Shown here in pieces: positions 1 through 8,444 of a stretch of DNA of 64,000 bases. A model generated the notes under the pieces. That model saw only the letters and a program-made list of their open reading frames with translations, searched no databases and had not been told where the DNA came from. This DNA is from Chryseosolibacter sp964493505 (GTDB lineage: Bacteria; Bacteroidota; Bacteroidia; Cytophagales; Cyclobacteriaceae): NCBI GenBank assembly GCA_964493505.1, contig CAZBNP010000002.1:248001-312000 (forward strand), written 5' to 3'. The translations under genes and the position numbers were made by a program. The first letter of the stretch is position 1, and every line of letters starts with the position of its first letter.

Positions 1-196
1 GGCGGAAATAGTTCGGATGGATATTGGTGGTGCCTTTTCCTACCGTGAATATCCCATAGGTCATTTTGAACTCCAGCACTTCTCCGCGCAGAAAGCTCTC
101 GTTCTCAACGGGCATGTACACATCGTTCCGATCGCCGGGGCTGAGAGCAGCCAGGCCCAGAAACAGGAAACCCCATAAAACGATTCTTCTGATCAT
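1..196 (-). CDS. DUF3108-like exported protein, N-terminal part (cut by window edge)
   Basis: About 65 codons are visible before the window ends. The start codon at 194-196 opens a signal peptide (MIRRIVLWGFLFLGLAAL), followed by a mature part with LEFKMTYGIFTVGKG. That stretch resembles the start of DUF3108 proteins, periplasmic or outer-membrane-associated beta proteins of unknown function that are common in Bacteroidota. It lies downstream of dapD on the same strand after a gap of about 130 bases in which I see no other gene. The family call rests on a short stretch and is tentative. Confidence 0.6.
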   Translation of the reverse strand, partial: MIRRIVLWGFLFLGLAALSPGDRNDVYMPVENESFLRGEVLEFKMTYGIFTVGKGTTNIHPNYFR

Positions 197-328
197 GACT
201 ATCCAGCTAGTGCGAATTTAATAATCAATGCGAAAACACTGTATTATGTAACTGTTAAACCAAACATGTGCCAGAAAATACTTCTGAAACCCGTCATTCC
301 ACAACGAGGGCATCTACCCAGCCCGATA

Positions 329-1141
329 CTACACCGACACGCTGTTTTCGCGCAAGGCGTCGTTTAGGGAAGTCTTCTTGTCAGTACTCTCCTTCCGGCG
401 TCCGATAATCAGCGCACAGGGAACCTGGAACTCACCTGCGGGAAATGACTTGGTATAAGAACCCGGAATTACCACTGCGCGTTCCGGCACATAGCCCTTG
501 TGCTCCACCGGCCGGTCGCCCGTCACGTCAATAATCTTCGAACTGGCTGTCAGCACGACGTTAGCACCGAGCACCGCTTCCTTTCCAACGCGGACACCTT
601 CCACAACAATACACCGCGATCCCACAAAAGCGTTATCTTCGATGATGACCGGCGATGCCTGCACGGGCTCCAACACCCCCCCTATTCCCACACCGCCACT
701 GAGGTGAACATTCTTCCCGATCTGCGCGCAGCTTCCTACGGTCGCCCAGGTGTCGACCATCGTACCTTCATCTACATAAGCACCGATGTTTACGTATGAA
801 GGCATCATGATCACACCCTTGCTGACATAGGAGCCATGACGCGCGATAGCGTGTGGTACTACCCTGACACCCAATTCTTTATAATTCCTTTTCAGCGGGA
901 TTTTGTCGTGAAATTCAAACGGTCCCACCGCTGTAGTCTCCATCTTCTGAATAGGGAAATACAGGATCACCGCTTTCTTCACCCATTCGTTCACCTGCCA
1001 TCCCGCTGACGTAGGTTCCGCCACACGTATAGTACCCGCGTCAAGTTGAGCGACTACGCCCCTGATAGCTTCCTGAATTGATGAGTCGTGCAGTAATGCG
1101 CGGTCGTTCCACGCTCTTTCGATGATATCCCGTGATTCCAT
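329..1141 (-). CDS. dapD: 2,3,4,5-tetrahydropyridine-2,6-dicarboxylate N-succinyltransferase
   Basis: Transfers a succinyl group from succinyl-CoA to tetrahydrodipicolinate in the lysine/meso-diaminopimelate pathway (cytoplasmic). The 270-residue product has the DapD N-terminal helical part (IIERAWNDRALL) and then a left-handed beta-helix of hexapeptide repeats, including VDEGTMVDTWATVGSCAQIG and HLSGGVGIGGVLEP, which are hallmarks of the family. The open frame extends 13 codons further upstream, but the ATG at 1139-1141 (MESRDIIERAW) gives the usual family length and N-terminus, so I use it. The gene is divergent from the downstream glycosyltransferase, with about 75 bases between the starts. 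Confidence 0.95.
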   Translation of the reverse strand: MESRDIIERAWNDRALLHDSSIQEAIRGVVAQLDAGTIRVAEPTSAGWQVNEWVKKAVILYFPIQKMETTAVGPFEFHDKIPLKRNYKELGVRVVPHAIARHGSYVSKGVIMMPSYVNIGAYVDEGTMVDTWATVGSCAQIGKNVHLSGGVGIGGVLEPVQASPVIIEDNAFVGSRCIVVEGVRVGKEAVLGANVVLTASSKIIDVTGDRPVEHKGYVPERAVVIPGSYTKSFPAGEFQVPCALIIGRRKESTDKKTSLNDALRENSVSV

Positions 1142-1216
1142 GTTAGATCTGTTAAAATCGTAATTTGCGACAAATGGCAATATTAACGATAACTCTTAAA
1201 ACCATTGCACCCCTGA

Positions 1217-2347
1217 ATGGCCGATTCAAACAAAAGTACAGTTGTCATTGCGTCGGTACTCAAGCCTGTCGACGACCCCCGGATGTGCCAGAAGATCGGA
1301 CAAACACTGGCGGAATCAGGATATGACGTACACGTTATCGGCATGGCATCGCCATCGCCGGCCCATCCGGGCGTCACTCCGCACCCGCTGAAATACTTCC
1401 CCCGGCTGAGTCCGCGGCGACTCCTGGCCCCGTGGCGTGTCCTCTTCATCACCCTGCGCCTGCGTCCCCGGATCTTCATCATTACAACCCATGAGCTATT
1501 GTACGTCGCACTCATCGCCAGGTTGATCTGCCGATGCCGGCTGATCTACGACGTCCAGGAAAACTACTACTGGAATATCCTCTATACCAAAGCCTTTCCC
1601 TTCCTGACAAGACCCTTCCTCGCCTTGTACGTAAGGGGCAAGGAAGTCGTTGCCGCAAAATTCATCGACCACTTCCTCCTCGCCGAGCGGGGATATCAGC
1701 AGGAACTGAAGTTTCCCGGCACTCGCTATACCGTGGTGGAGAACAAAGTCAGGATCGACCCCGATCAGCGCAAACGACCGCCCTTCGACAATCGGAAAAA
1801 CACCATAAACCTATTGTTTTCAGGTACCCTCGCAGAGTCGACGGGCGTCTTCACCGCTATCGACCTGGCGATCAAATTACACGTCATCGACAACCGTATA
1901 CAACTCACTATCATCGGACGCTGCGCCCAGCCGGCGATCCTCAAAAAGATCCGGCTACTCATCCATCCGCGCCCGTTCATTCAACTCATTGCCAGTGAAG
2001 CGCCTGTGCCCTACACCGAGATCCGCCGGCACATCCAGTCGTCCGATTTTGGTATGGTCACCTACCAGATCAACCCTTCGACCATGAACTCAATCCCGAC
2101 GAAGCTCTATGAATATATGGGCTGGCATCTCCCCATCCTGCTCGTCAACCACCCTCCGTGGGTAGGATTTTGTCAACCCTACGATGCCGCTGTGGTATTC
2201 GACCCCCTGCAGCCCGATGCTTCGGCCATCCACCGGGAGATGATGAATACCCACTTTTTTAAGACGGAGCCGACGGAGGTGTATTGGGAGGGAGAACAGG
2301 GTGCTGGTTTCGGGTTCAAGATTCCGGGTTCCAAGTTCCGGGTTTAG
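1217..2347 (+). CDS. GT4-like glycosyltransferase
   Basis: The 376-residue product is a GT-B fold glycosyltransferase of the family 4 type. The N-terminal half has KPVDDPRMCQKIGQTLAESG and ITTHELLYVALIARL; the C-terminal half has LLFSGTLAESTGVFTAIDLA and KLYEYMGWHLPILLVN, the usual nucleotide-sugar binding region. The acceptor is unknown and there is no sugar operon around it. The last 12 or so residues (FGFKIPGSKFRV) are encoded by a GGGTTCC-type repeat tract (about 2303-2347), so the original C-terminus was probably replaced or extended by the repeat. The GT call is good; the substrate is not assignable. Confidence 0.8.
   Translation: MADSNKSTVVIASVLKPVDDPRMCQKIGQTLAESGYDVHVIGMASPSPAHPGVTPHPLKYFPRLSPRRLLAPWRVLFITLRLRPRIFIITTHELLYVALIARLICRCRLIYDVQENYYWNILYTKAFPFLTRPFLALYVRGKEVVAAKFIDHFLLAERGYQQELKFPGTRYTVVENKVRIDPDQRKRPPFDNRKNTINLLFSGTLAESTGVFTAIDLAIKLHVIDNRIQLTIIGRCAQPAILKKIRLLIHPRPFIQLIASEAPVPYTEIRRHIQSSDFGMVTYQINPSTMNSIPTKLYEYMGWHLPILLVNHPPWVGFCQPYDAAVVFDPLQPDASAIHREMMNTHFFKTEPTEVYWEGEQGAGFGFKIPGSKFRV
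2303..2347 (+). repeat. Degenerate GGGTTCC/GGGTTTC tandem repeat, copy 1
   Basis: Imperfect tandem units of the type GGTTTCGGGTTC, AAGATTCCGGGTTCC and AAGTTCCGGGTTTAG. The repeat forms the last codons and the stop of the glycosyltransferase. A similar tract ends the ABC ATPase gene near 8430-8480. Confidence 0.6.
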
Positions 2348-2376
2348 AGGGGAACGTATCAATGGGAGGTGCTGGG

Positions 2377-2438
2377 TTTGGAGGGACTTAGGAATTATGA
2401 GTTCCCACATTGCCTTTTGCCAATTCAAACAGCTCCCG
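2377..2438 (+). repeat. Direct repeat, left copy, flanking the Rpn gene
   Basis: A 38-base block (2377-2414, TTTGGAGGGACTTAGG to CACATTGCC) is repeated identically at 3408-3445. It is followed here by one TTTTGCC heptamer and then CAATTCAAACAGCTCCCG, which also recurs at the end of the right copy. The two copies bracket the Rpn-type gene. Confidence 0.85.
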
Positions 2439-2460
2439 CATTGTCAATGCAAATTTTGCA

Positions 2461-3336
2461 TTAGAGTTTTTCAACGTCTGCTATTGGCAGGCCAAGAATA
2501 TCGGCGATCACCTTGTTGCCAAGGCCGTTTTCTTTGATTTTTTTGGCAGACCTTAATTTTTCGGCATGTGATCTGGCTCGTTCTTCTGCGATTCCTTTTT
2601 CTATACCCTTCTCAATACCCCTACGGTATAAGGGATCCCGTTCTTCTCTGAAAAATGATTTTACTCCTTCCATCGCTCTGTTGAATTGACTGTCTAAATT
2701 ACGCAATTGCGATATAATCCGCAATTGCTCAAAATACTTGTTTCCTTCAAGCCCGCTTGGTTCCTGCCGCGCGACCGACTTCATCACATCGGTGAATACC
2801 ACAACGGGCTTTTCCGCGCCGAAGTCACCGAGCACCGCCAGCAGGCGTTCTTCCGGTTTGTCGGACGAGAGAAATAACCGGTAAGGTATCTCCTGCAGCG
2901 ACACCAGCTTGTATTCGTAACGCAATCCAAGCTCATCAATGCAATTGGACATTGAAGTGGGTTTCTCACCCAGGTAAATACAGTATTGTCGCACCGGAAG
3001 TTCGTAGAGTTCCCTTAGCATCACACGGTATCCTATCATCCGCAGCGGCATACGCTGATCGTCTTCGGTCTGGAACTCTACATGCAGAATGTATCGTTCA
3101 CCCTGATTGTCAACTACCTCGGCAATCGCATCGACTTCCCGCTCGCGTGTCACGTGCAGCTTATCCGGCAGCATCTTCATACGCACAATCCCGAGCTCCA
3201 GTACTTTCTCGACGAGGCCGGGTAAGGCAAAGCGCATATTCTCCCGCACAATCTTATCATATTGCTTCCCTTGCCTAATTTTTTGGGTCTTTTTTTCGGG
3301 CACAGGATAAATATACAATTCTTCCGTTTGCTGCAC
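2461..3336 (-). CDS. Rpn-family (PD-(D/E)XK) recombination-promoting nuclease/putative transposase
   Basis: The 291-residue product resembles Rpn/YhgA-like proteins, DNA endonucleases of the PD-(D/E)XK fold that promote RecA-independent recombination and were long annotated as transposases. A candidate active-site stretch is REREVDAIAEVV followed by YILHVEFQTED (Asp, then Glu-x-Gln on the next strand). After it come MIGYRVMLRELYELPV and a charged C-terminal region with GIEKGIEKGIAEERARS, a tail typical of the family. The stop codon is the TTA at 2461-2463. The gene lies between two direct repeats on a 1.2 kb segment, which suggests it may move or duplicate with them. Whether it is active cannot be judged. 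Confidence 0.8.
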   Translation of the reverse strand: MQQTEELYIYPVPEKKTQKIRQGKQYDKIVRENMRFALPGLVEKVLELGIVRMKMLPDKLHVTREREVDAIAEVVDNQGERYILHVEFQTEDDQRMPLRMIGYRVMLRELYELPVRQYCIYLGEKPTSMSNCIDELGLRYEYKLVSLQEIPYRLFLSSDKPEERLLAVLGDFGAEKPVVVFTDVMKSVARQEPSGLEGNKYFEQLRIISQLRNLDSQFNRAMEGVKSFFREERDPLYRRGIEKGIEKGIAEERARSHAEKLRSAKKIKENGLGNKVIADILGLPIADVEKL

Positions 3337-3407
3337 ACGCCGGTTTTTCGGGCGGATTTCCAGGTTTTAGGCCGCTGGGTTCTGATTTGCCGGATTAGGT
3401 GACTGGT

Positions 3408-3591
3408 TTTGGAGGGACTTAGGAATTATGAGTTCCCACATTGCCATTTGCCATTTGCCTTTTGCCTTTTGCCATTTGCCATTTGCTTTTTGCCTTTTGC
3501 CTTTTGCTTTTTGCCTTTTGCCATTTGCTTTTTGCCTTTTGCTTTTTGCTTTTGCCAATTCAAACAGCTCCCGCTTCGTCAACTTCCAAAT
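3408..3591 (+). repeat. Direct repeat, right copy, with expanded TTTTGCC/ATTTGCC heptamer array
   Basis: The 38-base block at 3408-3445 matches 2377-2414. It runs into about 15 heptamers (ATTTGCC, TTTTGCC, TTTTGCT) up to 3556. The end part CAATTCAAACAGCTCCCGC matches the left copy and continues to GTCAACTTCCAAAT (3578-3591), which recurs inverted at 57605-57618. Any reading frame through it gives Leu/Pro/Phe/Ala/Cys repeats, so it is not treated as coding. Confidence 0.9.
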
Positions 3592-3621
3592 AGTGCCAGC
3601 TATCGCAGGAAAATAAAATTA

Positions 3622-3662
3622 ATCTAAAAAGTTTTTTAGATATATCTAAACTTTTATTTTTG
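3622..3662 (+). promoter_or_regulatory. Promoter and operator of the metal regulator gene
   Basis: A perfect 16-base palindrome TTTAGATATATCTAAA lies at 3635-3650. It overlaps a second, near-perfect 20-base palindrome at 3622-3641. Directly downstream, TATTTTTG (3655-3662) fits the Bacteroidota -7 box TAnnTTTG. DtxR/MntR proteins bind AT-rich palindromes of this kind, so the gene product probably represses its own operon here. The expected transcription start lies after the ATG at 3664, which supports a later translation start. Confidence 0.7.
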
Positions 3663-3681
3663 CATGTCGTTATACATGCAG

Positions 3682-4338
3682 ATGCTGAGTTTTACTGAAG
3701 AGAATTATTTAAAGGCTATTTACAGGCTTTCTGAACACGGGTTAAAGTCTGTGTCGACGAATGAGCTGGCGGAAAGCCTTAGCACGAAGGCGGCATCGGT
3801 CACAGACATGATCAAGAAGCTCTCGAATAAAGGCCTGGTATCGTACGAAAAATACTACGGCGTCAGGATCACCGACGAGGGGAAGTCACTGGCTCTTTCT
3901 GTGATCCGCCGGCACCGCCTCTGGGAGACCTTCCTCGTAGAAAAGCTGAACTTCAGCTGGGACGAGGTGCACGACGTGGCCGAACAGCTTGAACACATCC
4001 GGTCACCCCTGCTGATCGAGAAACTCGATGATTTCCTCGGATACCCTACGGCCGACCCGCACGGGCACCCCATACCTGATAAGGACGGTAATATCCAGGA
4101 ACTCCGGCTTCTCCCCCTCTCTGAAACCCCGCCGGGCAAGAAGGCCGTGGTCCGCTCCGTCAAGGACGGCACCCCCTCTTTCCTGCAATACCTCAGCAAA
4201 ATCGGCATCTATATCGGGGCGAAAGTCACAATCATTGAAAAGATCGAATTCGATGGCTCGCTTGAAGTGCTTATAGACGAGAAGAACCGCGTGTTTATAT
4301 CGCGCGATGCCTCGGAGAATTTGTTGGTGAGAACGTGA
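3682..4338 (+). CDS. DtxR/MntR-family metal-dependent transcriptional regulator
   Basis: Cytoplasmic metal sensor with an N-terminal winged helix (TEENYLKAIYRL, ELAESLSTKAASVTDMIKKL), a dimerisation/metal domain (RRHRLWETFL, WDEVHDVAEQLEH) and a C-terminal FeoA/SH3-like domain. In the metal motif the position that is Cys102 in DtxR is Glu, as in Mn-specific MntR. At the N-terminus the MntR ligands Asp8 and Glu11 appear as Asn and Lys, so specificity is uncertain. Candidate starts are 3664, 3676 and 3682. The promoter box at 3655-3662 makes 3664 unlikely, and 3682 gives the common MLS-TEENYLKAI start. It heads a metal-transport operon and probably controls it. The final domain of the permease at 8483 is a close relative of its dimerisation domain. 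Confidence 0.9.
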   Translation: MLSFTEENYLKAIYRLSEHGLKSVSTNELAESLSTKAASVTDMIKKLSNKGLVSYEKYYGVRITDEGKSLALSVIRRHRLWETFLVEKLNFSWDEVHDVAEQLEHIRSPLLIEKLDDFLGYPTADPHGHPIPDKDGNIQELRLLPLSETPPGKKAVVRSVKDGTPSFLQYLSKIGIYIGAKVTIIEKIEFDGSLEVLIDEKNRVFISRDASENLLVRT

Positions 4339-4374
4339 AGCAGGTGAGTCGGAAGTAGTTAAGAAACCATAACA

Positions 4375-5319
4375 GTGAAAACGAACAACAATCAATTCAA
4401 TACGCTAAACTTCTGCCTGGCGTTGCTGGCGCTGGCGGCTATCAGTTGTAAACAAGCGACGCCGGGTGAGCGGAACCCGGGCGTGAAGATAAAAATCGTG
4501 GCAACGACGGGGATGATCGCAGACGCGGTTGCCAACATCGCGGGCAACCATGCGGATGTCACGGCCATCATGGGACCTGGCGTAGACCCGCACTTGTACA
4601 AGGCGACACACGGCGACCTCAACAAACTCACCGAAGCGGATGTCATCTTTTACAACGGATTACACCTCGAAGGCAAGATGGGTGAAGTGTTTGAGAAGTT
4701 GGGGAAAATCAAGCCGGTAATCGCGTTGGGAGAGGCTGTTCCGGAAGATATGCTAAGGAAGGTCCCCGGTTTTCAGGGTGCGTATGATCCGCATATATGG
4801 TTCGACGTGCAGCTCTGGAAACAAGCTGTCGGCAACATCGGCGAATTTCTCCGGACATACGATACCGCGCACCGTGAAGACTATACGCAGAATGCGCGCA
4901 GATATCTCCGGCAACTCGACTCGCTCGATACCTTAATAAAGACGTCTCTGGAAGCAATTCCGGAAGAGCAGCGGGTACTGGTCACCGCGCACGATGCCTT
5001 CGGATATTTCGGTGACGCCTATAACGTCGAAGTACGCGGACTGCAGGGAATATCAACTGTCTCCGAGTTTGGACTCCGCGATGTGACTGACATGGTGGAT
5101 TTCATTATCACCCGGAAGGTGAACGCAATCTTCGTCGAGTCGTCGGTATCGCCAAAATCGATCGAGGCGGTCGTGGAAGGTTGCCGTAAGAAAGGATGGA
5201 ATGTAAGTATTGGAGGAAACCTCTACTCCGACGCGCTGGGAGCTCACGGCACGCCGGAAGGAAACTACATCGGCATGGTAAGCGCGAACACCAGCACAAT
5301 AGTTCAATCATTGAAATAA
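4375..5319 (+). CDS. Metal ABC transporter substrate-binding lipoprotein (TroA/ZnuA family)
   Basis: Cluster 9 periplasmic binding protein that delivers Zn, Mn or Fe to the ABC permeases downstream. The signal peptide ends at a lipobox-like AAIS-Cys25. The four expected metal ligands are visible: His73 (GVDPHLY), His140 (YDPHIWF), His206 (VTAHDAF) and Asp286 (LYSDALG). The His-His-His-Asp set is TroA-like. There is no His-rich loop as in ZnuA, which argues mildly against a strict zinc role. The stop codon overlaps the start of the TonB receptor by one base (TAATG), suggesting translational coupling. Confidence 0.93.
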   Translation: MKTNNNQFNTLNFCLALLALAAISCKQATPGERNPGVKIKIVATTGMIADAVANIAGNHADVTAIMGPGVDPHLYKATHGDLNKLTEADVIFYNGLHLEGKMGEVFEKLGKIKPVIALGEAVPEDMLRKVPGFQGAYDPHIWFDVQLWKQAVGNIGEFLRTYDTAHREDYTQNARRYLRQLDSLDTLIKTSLEAIPEEQRVLVTAHDAFGYFGDAYNVEVRGLQGISTVSEFGLRDVTDMVDFIITRKVNAIFVESSVSPKSIEAVVEGCRKKGWNVSIGGNLYSDALGAHGTPEGNYIGMVSANTSTIVQSLK

Positions 5320-7535
5320 TGCCACGGATATCCATCATCGGGATACTAACAGCTTGCAGCATGCTCTGCCAGGCGCAGGAACGCCGGTTGTCCGGGACGG
5401 TAAGAGACGGAGAGACACGCGAACCCCTTGCCTATACGTCGTTGTTGGTCCCTGCGACCGGCGTCGGCACCACGACCGATCACGAAGGCAGGTTTTCATT
5501 GCCGCTGCCGGCGGGCAGCAGCGCGGTAGTGGTCTCTTTTATCGGCTATCGCACCGATACAATCGCCGTCAGGCCGGAACAGAGCCGGTACACGATCTAT
5601 CTCATGTCCGACGTGAGCGCACTGCAGGAAGTGGTTGTGGTGTCCGGAACGATGAAAGAAGTCAGCAAGATGAACTCACCCATCCCCGTGGAAGTATATT
5701 CGCCCGCGCTCTTCATGAAGAATCCCACACCCAGCATCTTCGAGTCGCTTGGCATGGTCAACGGCGTTCAGCCTCAACTCAATTGCAACGTCTGCAATAC
5801 CGGCGACATTCACATCAACGGTATGGAAGGTCCTTATACGATGATACTCATAGACGGGATGCCAATCGTCAGCAGCCTGGCAACCGTATATGGCCTGGCG
5901 GGAATCCCCAACAGCCTCGTGAAACGGATTGAGATCGTGAAAGGACCCGCCTCTACCCTGTACGGATCCGAAGCCGTTGGCGGACTGGTCAATATCATCA
6001 CCAAAGATCCACTCACCGCACGCTCCCTTGATGTCGACTTATCGGCAACGACACTGGCGGAATACAATCTCGACGTCGCGACAAAGTTTACGCAAAACAA
6101 CGTGAGCGCGCTCGTCGGTGTCAACTACTTCTATTTCGACAACCCGCTCGACGTGAATGGCGACAACTTCACCGACGTTACCCAGCAACAGCGGATCTCA
6201 TTATTCAGCAAACTTATGTTCGAGCGCCCGAAGGAACGCGGGGCTTCGCTGGCACTGCGCTATGTTTACGAAGACCGCTGGGGGGGAGAACTGCAATGGA
6301 ACAGAAGCCTCAGAGGCAGCGATCAGGTGTATGGTGAAAGCATCTACACCAACCGTTTCGAGCTACTGGGTAACTACGAGCTGCCCCTGGGTAATAAGGA
6401 AAGGGTCATACTCGACTACTCGTACAACTATCACCTGCAGGATTCGTATTACGGAATCTACAAATTCCTGGCGGATCAGCACGTAGCCTTTGCACAGCTA
6501 CGCTGGGATAAGAAAATCGGTAATCACGATCTGCTGGCCGGAATTCCCTTCCGCTTCACGTATTATGACGACAACACCGCCGGCACACGATCACACAACA
6601 CCGGCAGCGAAAAGAATTTTCCGATGCGGACGTTCCTTCCGGGTATCTTTCTGCAGGATGAAATGACTGTCAGTGAACAGCTAACCGTACTCGGCGGACT
6701 CCGATACGACCGGCACAACCATCACGGTAACATCTTTTCGCCACGGCTGAGCTTCAAATATTCACCGGACAAAGACAATACGTTCCGACTTAGCACAGGT
6801 AACGGCTTCAGAGTTGTCAACCTCTTTACCGAAGATCACGCCGCGCTGACCGGCGCCCGGTCGGTCGTCATCCAGAATGCGCTGAAGCCTGAACAATCGT
6901 GGAATGTCAACCTCAACTACGCCACGCAATTCGTCCATGAATCCGGTTACGTCTCACTCGACGCGAGCGTGTTCTACACCCATTTCACCAACAAGATCGT
7001 CGGTGACTTTCTCACTGACCCGAACCTGATCCTATACGACAATCTCGACGGCCATGCTGTATCGAAAGGCATCACCGTCAACACCGACCTGGCTTTTTCG
7101 AGCAGCCTTAAGATCCTCGCCGGCGTCACCATCATGGATGTGTACCAGATTCAAAGAGCCGAAGAGAAGATCCCGCAACTGTTTGCACCGAAAGTATCCG
7201 GCACGTATGCCCTTAGCTACTACGCAGACCGTGCGGGCCTCACGCTCGATCTCACCGGACGGTTTACCGGCCCGATGCACCTGCCTGTTGGTCCGCGCGA
7301 CATTGACACCCGTCCGGAAAAGTCGCCGTGGTTTACGATTATGAACTTTCAGGTTGGGAAGAAATTTGCCAATGGAATTGACGTGTACGCCGGTGTGAAG
7401 AACATACTCAACTTCATCCCGGAAAATCCACTACTCGAACCCGAAAATCCATTTGGTGAGAACTTCGACACAAGCTATAACTATGCATCCATACAAGGGA
7501 CGAAAGGGTTTGCGGGAGTGAGAATTGGTTTGTGA
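5319..7535 (+). CDS. TonB-dependent outer-membrane receptor of the metal operon
   Basis: The 738-residue product from the ATG at 5319 has a signal peptide (MPRISIIGILTACSMLCQAQ), a carboxypeptidase-regulatory-like domain (LSGTVRDGETREPLAYTSLL), a plug (NGMEGPYTMILIDGMPI, KRIEIVKGPASTLYGSEAVG) and a 22-strand type barrel. The frame is open further upstream inside the binding-protein gene, but the TAATG overlap and the signal peptide fix the start. The plug has a Cys pair (NCNVCNTGD) that could form a disulfide or bind metal. Its position between the binding protein and ATPase genes indicates that it takes up the same metal or a metal chelate across the outer membrane. Confidence 0.92.
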   Translation: MPRISIIGILTACSMLCQAQERRLSGTVRDGETREPLAYTSLLVPATGVGTTTDHEGRFSLPLPAGSSAVVVSFIGYRTDTIAVRPEQSRYTIYLMSDVSALQEVVVVSGTMKEVSKMNSPIPVEVYSPALFMKNPTPSIFESLGMVNGVQPQLNCNVCNTGDIHINGMEGPYTMILIDGMPIVSSLATVYGLAGIPNSLVKRIEIVKGPASTLYGSEAVGGLVNIITKDPLTARSLDVDLSATTLAEYNLDVATKFTQNNVSALVGVNYFYFDNPLDVNGDNFTDVTQQQRISLFSKLMFERPKERGASLALRYVYEDRWGGELQWNRSLRGSDQVYGESIYTNRFELLGNYELPLGNKERVILDYSYNYHLQDSYYGIYKFLADQHVAFAQLRWDKKIGNHDLLAGIPFRFTYYDDNTAGTRSHNTGSEKNFPMRTFLPGIFLQDEMTVSEQLTVLGGLRYDRHNHHGNIFSPRLSFKYSPDKDNTFRLSTGNGFRVVNLFTEDHAALTGARSVVIQNALKPEQSWNVNLNYATQFVHESGYVSLDASVFYTHFTNKIVGDFLTDPNLILYDNLDGHAVSKGITVNTDLAFSSSLKILAGVTIMDVYQIQRAEEKIPQLFAPKVSGTYALSYYADRAGLTLDLTGRFTGPMHLPVGPRDIDTRPEKSPWFTIMNFQVGKKFANGIDVYAGVKNILNFIPENPLLEPENPFGENFDTSYNYASIQGTKGFAGVRIGL

Positions 7536-7555
7536 AATTAAGGGGAAGCCGCTTT

Positions 7556-7621
7556 GCTTATTGCCTTTTGCCTTTTGCTTATTGCTTATTGCCTTTTGCC
7601 TTTTGTCCTTTGCCCTTTGTC
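7556..7621 (+). repeat. TTTTGCC/TTATTGC heptamer repeat, copy upstream of the ABC ATPase
   Basis: About nine heptamers (TTATTGCC, TTTTGCC, TTTTGCT, TTTTGTC) lie between the receptor and ATPase genes. The array is open in the ATPase frame from a TTG at 7554, so an automatic start call would add 25 repeat-encoded residues. Unlike the copies near 3.5 kb and 57.6 kb, it lacks the AACAGCTCCC flank. Confidence 0.85.
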
Positions 7622-7628
7622 TCAACAA

Positions 7629-8444
7629 ATGAACGAAATGAACATAGAACCATCAACACAGCCTGCTCTTGAGATCCATGATCTCACGGTAGCATTTGAC
7701 CGGAAGCCGGTTTTATGGAACGTCGACCTGACCATACCACAGGGGAAACTGGTGGGGATTATCGGTCCGAATGGCGCAGGGAAATCGACGCTGATCAAAG
7801 CAGTGATGGATATACTCCCGCACAGTAGTGGATACGTCAGGCTGTTTGACCAGGACGTCGATGAAGTGCGTAGGCGGATCAGCTATGTGCCACAGCGCGA
7901 ATCCGTGGATTGGGACTTTCCCGCCTCCGTTCTCGACGTCGTGCTGATGGGGCGCTACGCCAACGCAGGGCTGTTCAGGCGACCCAGAAAGGCCGACCGC
8001 GACATCGCCATGGATTGCCTGAAGAAAGTAGGGATGGACGCATACGCAAACCGCCAGATATCACAACTCTCTGGTGGCCAACAACAACGCACGTTCCTCG
8101 CTCGCGCACTCGCACAGCAGGCAGACATTTACTTTATGGATGAACCGTTCTCCGGTGTTGACGCGGCAACGGAAAAGACAATCATTGACTTGCTGAAAAA
8201 TATGACGCGGGCAGGCAAAACCGTAATCGTCGTGCATCACGACCTGCATTCGGTAACGCAATACTTCGACTGGGTGATACTGTTAAATACACGCCTGATC
8301 GCCTACGGCGAGACAGCCACGACATTTACGCAGCCGAATCTGCACGACACCTACGGCGGAAAGCTTACCATCCTCGCGGACGTCGGCGACTTGCTGCGGC
8401 GAGAAAGTTTTCCGAACAGGGAGGACTCAAGGTTAAAGATTTAG
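7629..8444 (+). CDS. Metal ABC transporter ATP-binding protein (ZnuC/MntB-like)
   Basis: ATPase subunit of the cluster 9 importer. Motifs in order: Walker A GPNGAGKST, Q-loop YVPQRESVDWDFP, signature LSGGQQQR, Walker B IYFMDEPFSGVD and H-loop IVVHHDL. The Asp-rich VDWDFP after the Q-loop is typical of the Mn/Zn group. I start at the ATG at 7629 (a second ATG is at 7638) because everything upstream is heptamer repeat. The last residues (SRLKI) and the stop fall in a degenerate GGGTTCC-type repeat. The two permeases follow directly. Confidence 0.95.
   Translation: MNEMNIEPSTQPALEIHDLTVAFDRKPVLWNVDLTIPQGKLVGIIGPNGAGKSTLIKAVMDILPHSSGYVRLFDQDVDEVRRRISYVPQRESVDWDFPASVLDVVLMGRYANAGLFRRPRKADRDIAMDCLKKVGMDAYANRQISQLSGGQQQRTFLARALAQQADIYFMDEPFSGVDAATEKTIIDLLKNMTRAGKTVIVVHHDLHSVTQYFDWVILLNTRLIAYGETATTFTQPNLHDTYGGKLTILADVGDLLRRESFPNREDSRLKI

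Noticed and set aside
1183..1515. Minus-strand ORF opposite the first glycosyltransferase
   Set aside because: Arg-rich shadow of a G+C-rich gene, with no domain features.
3446..3556. Heptamer array as a CRISPR
   Set aside because: Units are contiguous 7-mers without spacers, and there are no cas genes.
3409..3627. Open frames rich in Leu, Pro, Phe, Ala and Cys across the heptamer array (both strands)
   Set aside because: They are simple translations of a 7-base repeat; all three frames give the same kind of peptide and there is no start context or family match.
5196..5318. Longer start for the TonB receptor
   Set aside because: The extra residues lie in the binding-protein gene and lack signal character; the ATG at 5319 begins a clear signal peptide.
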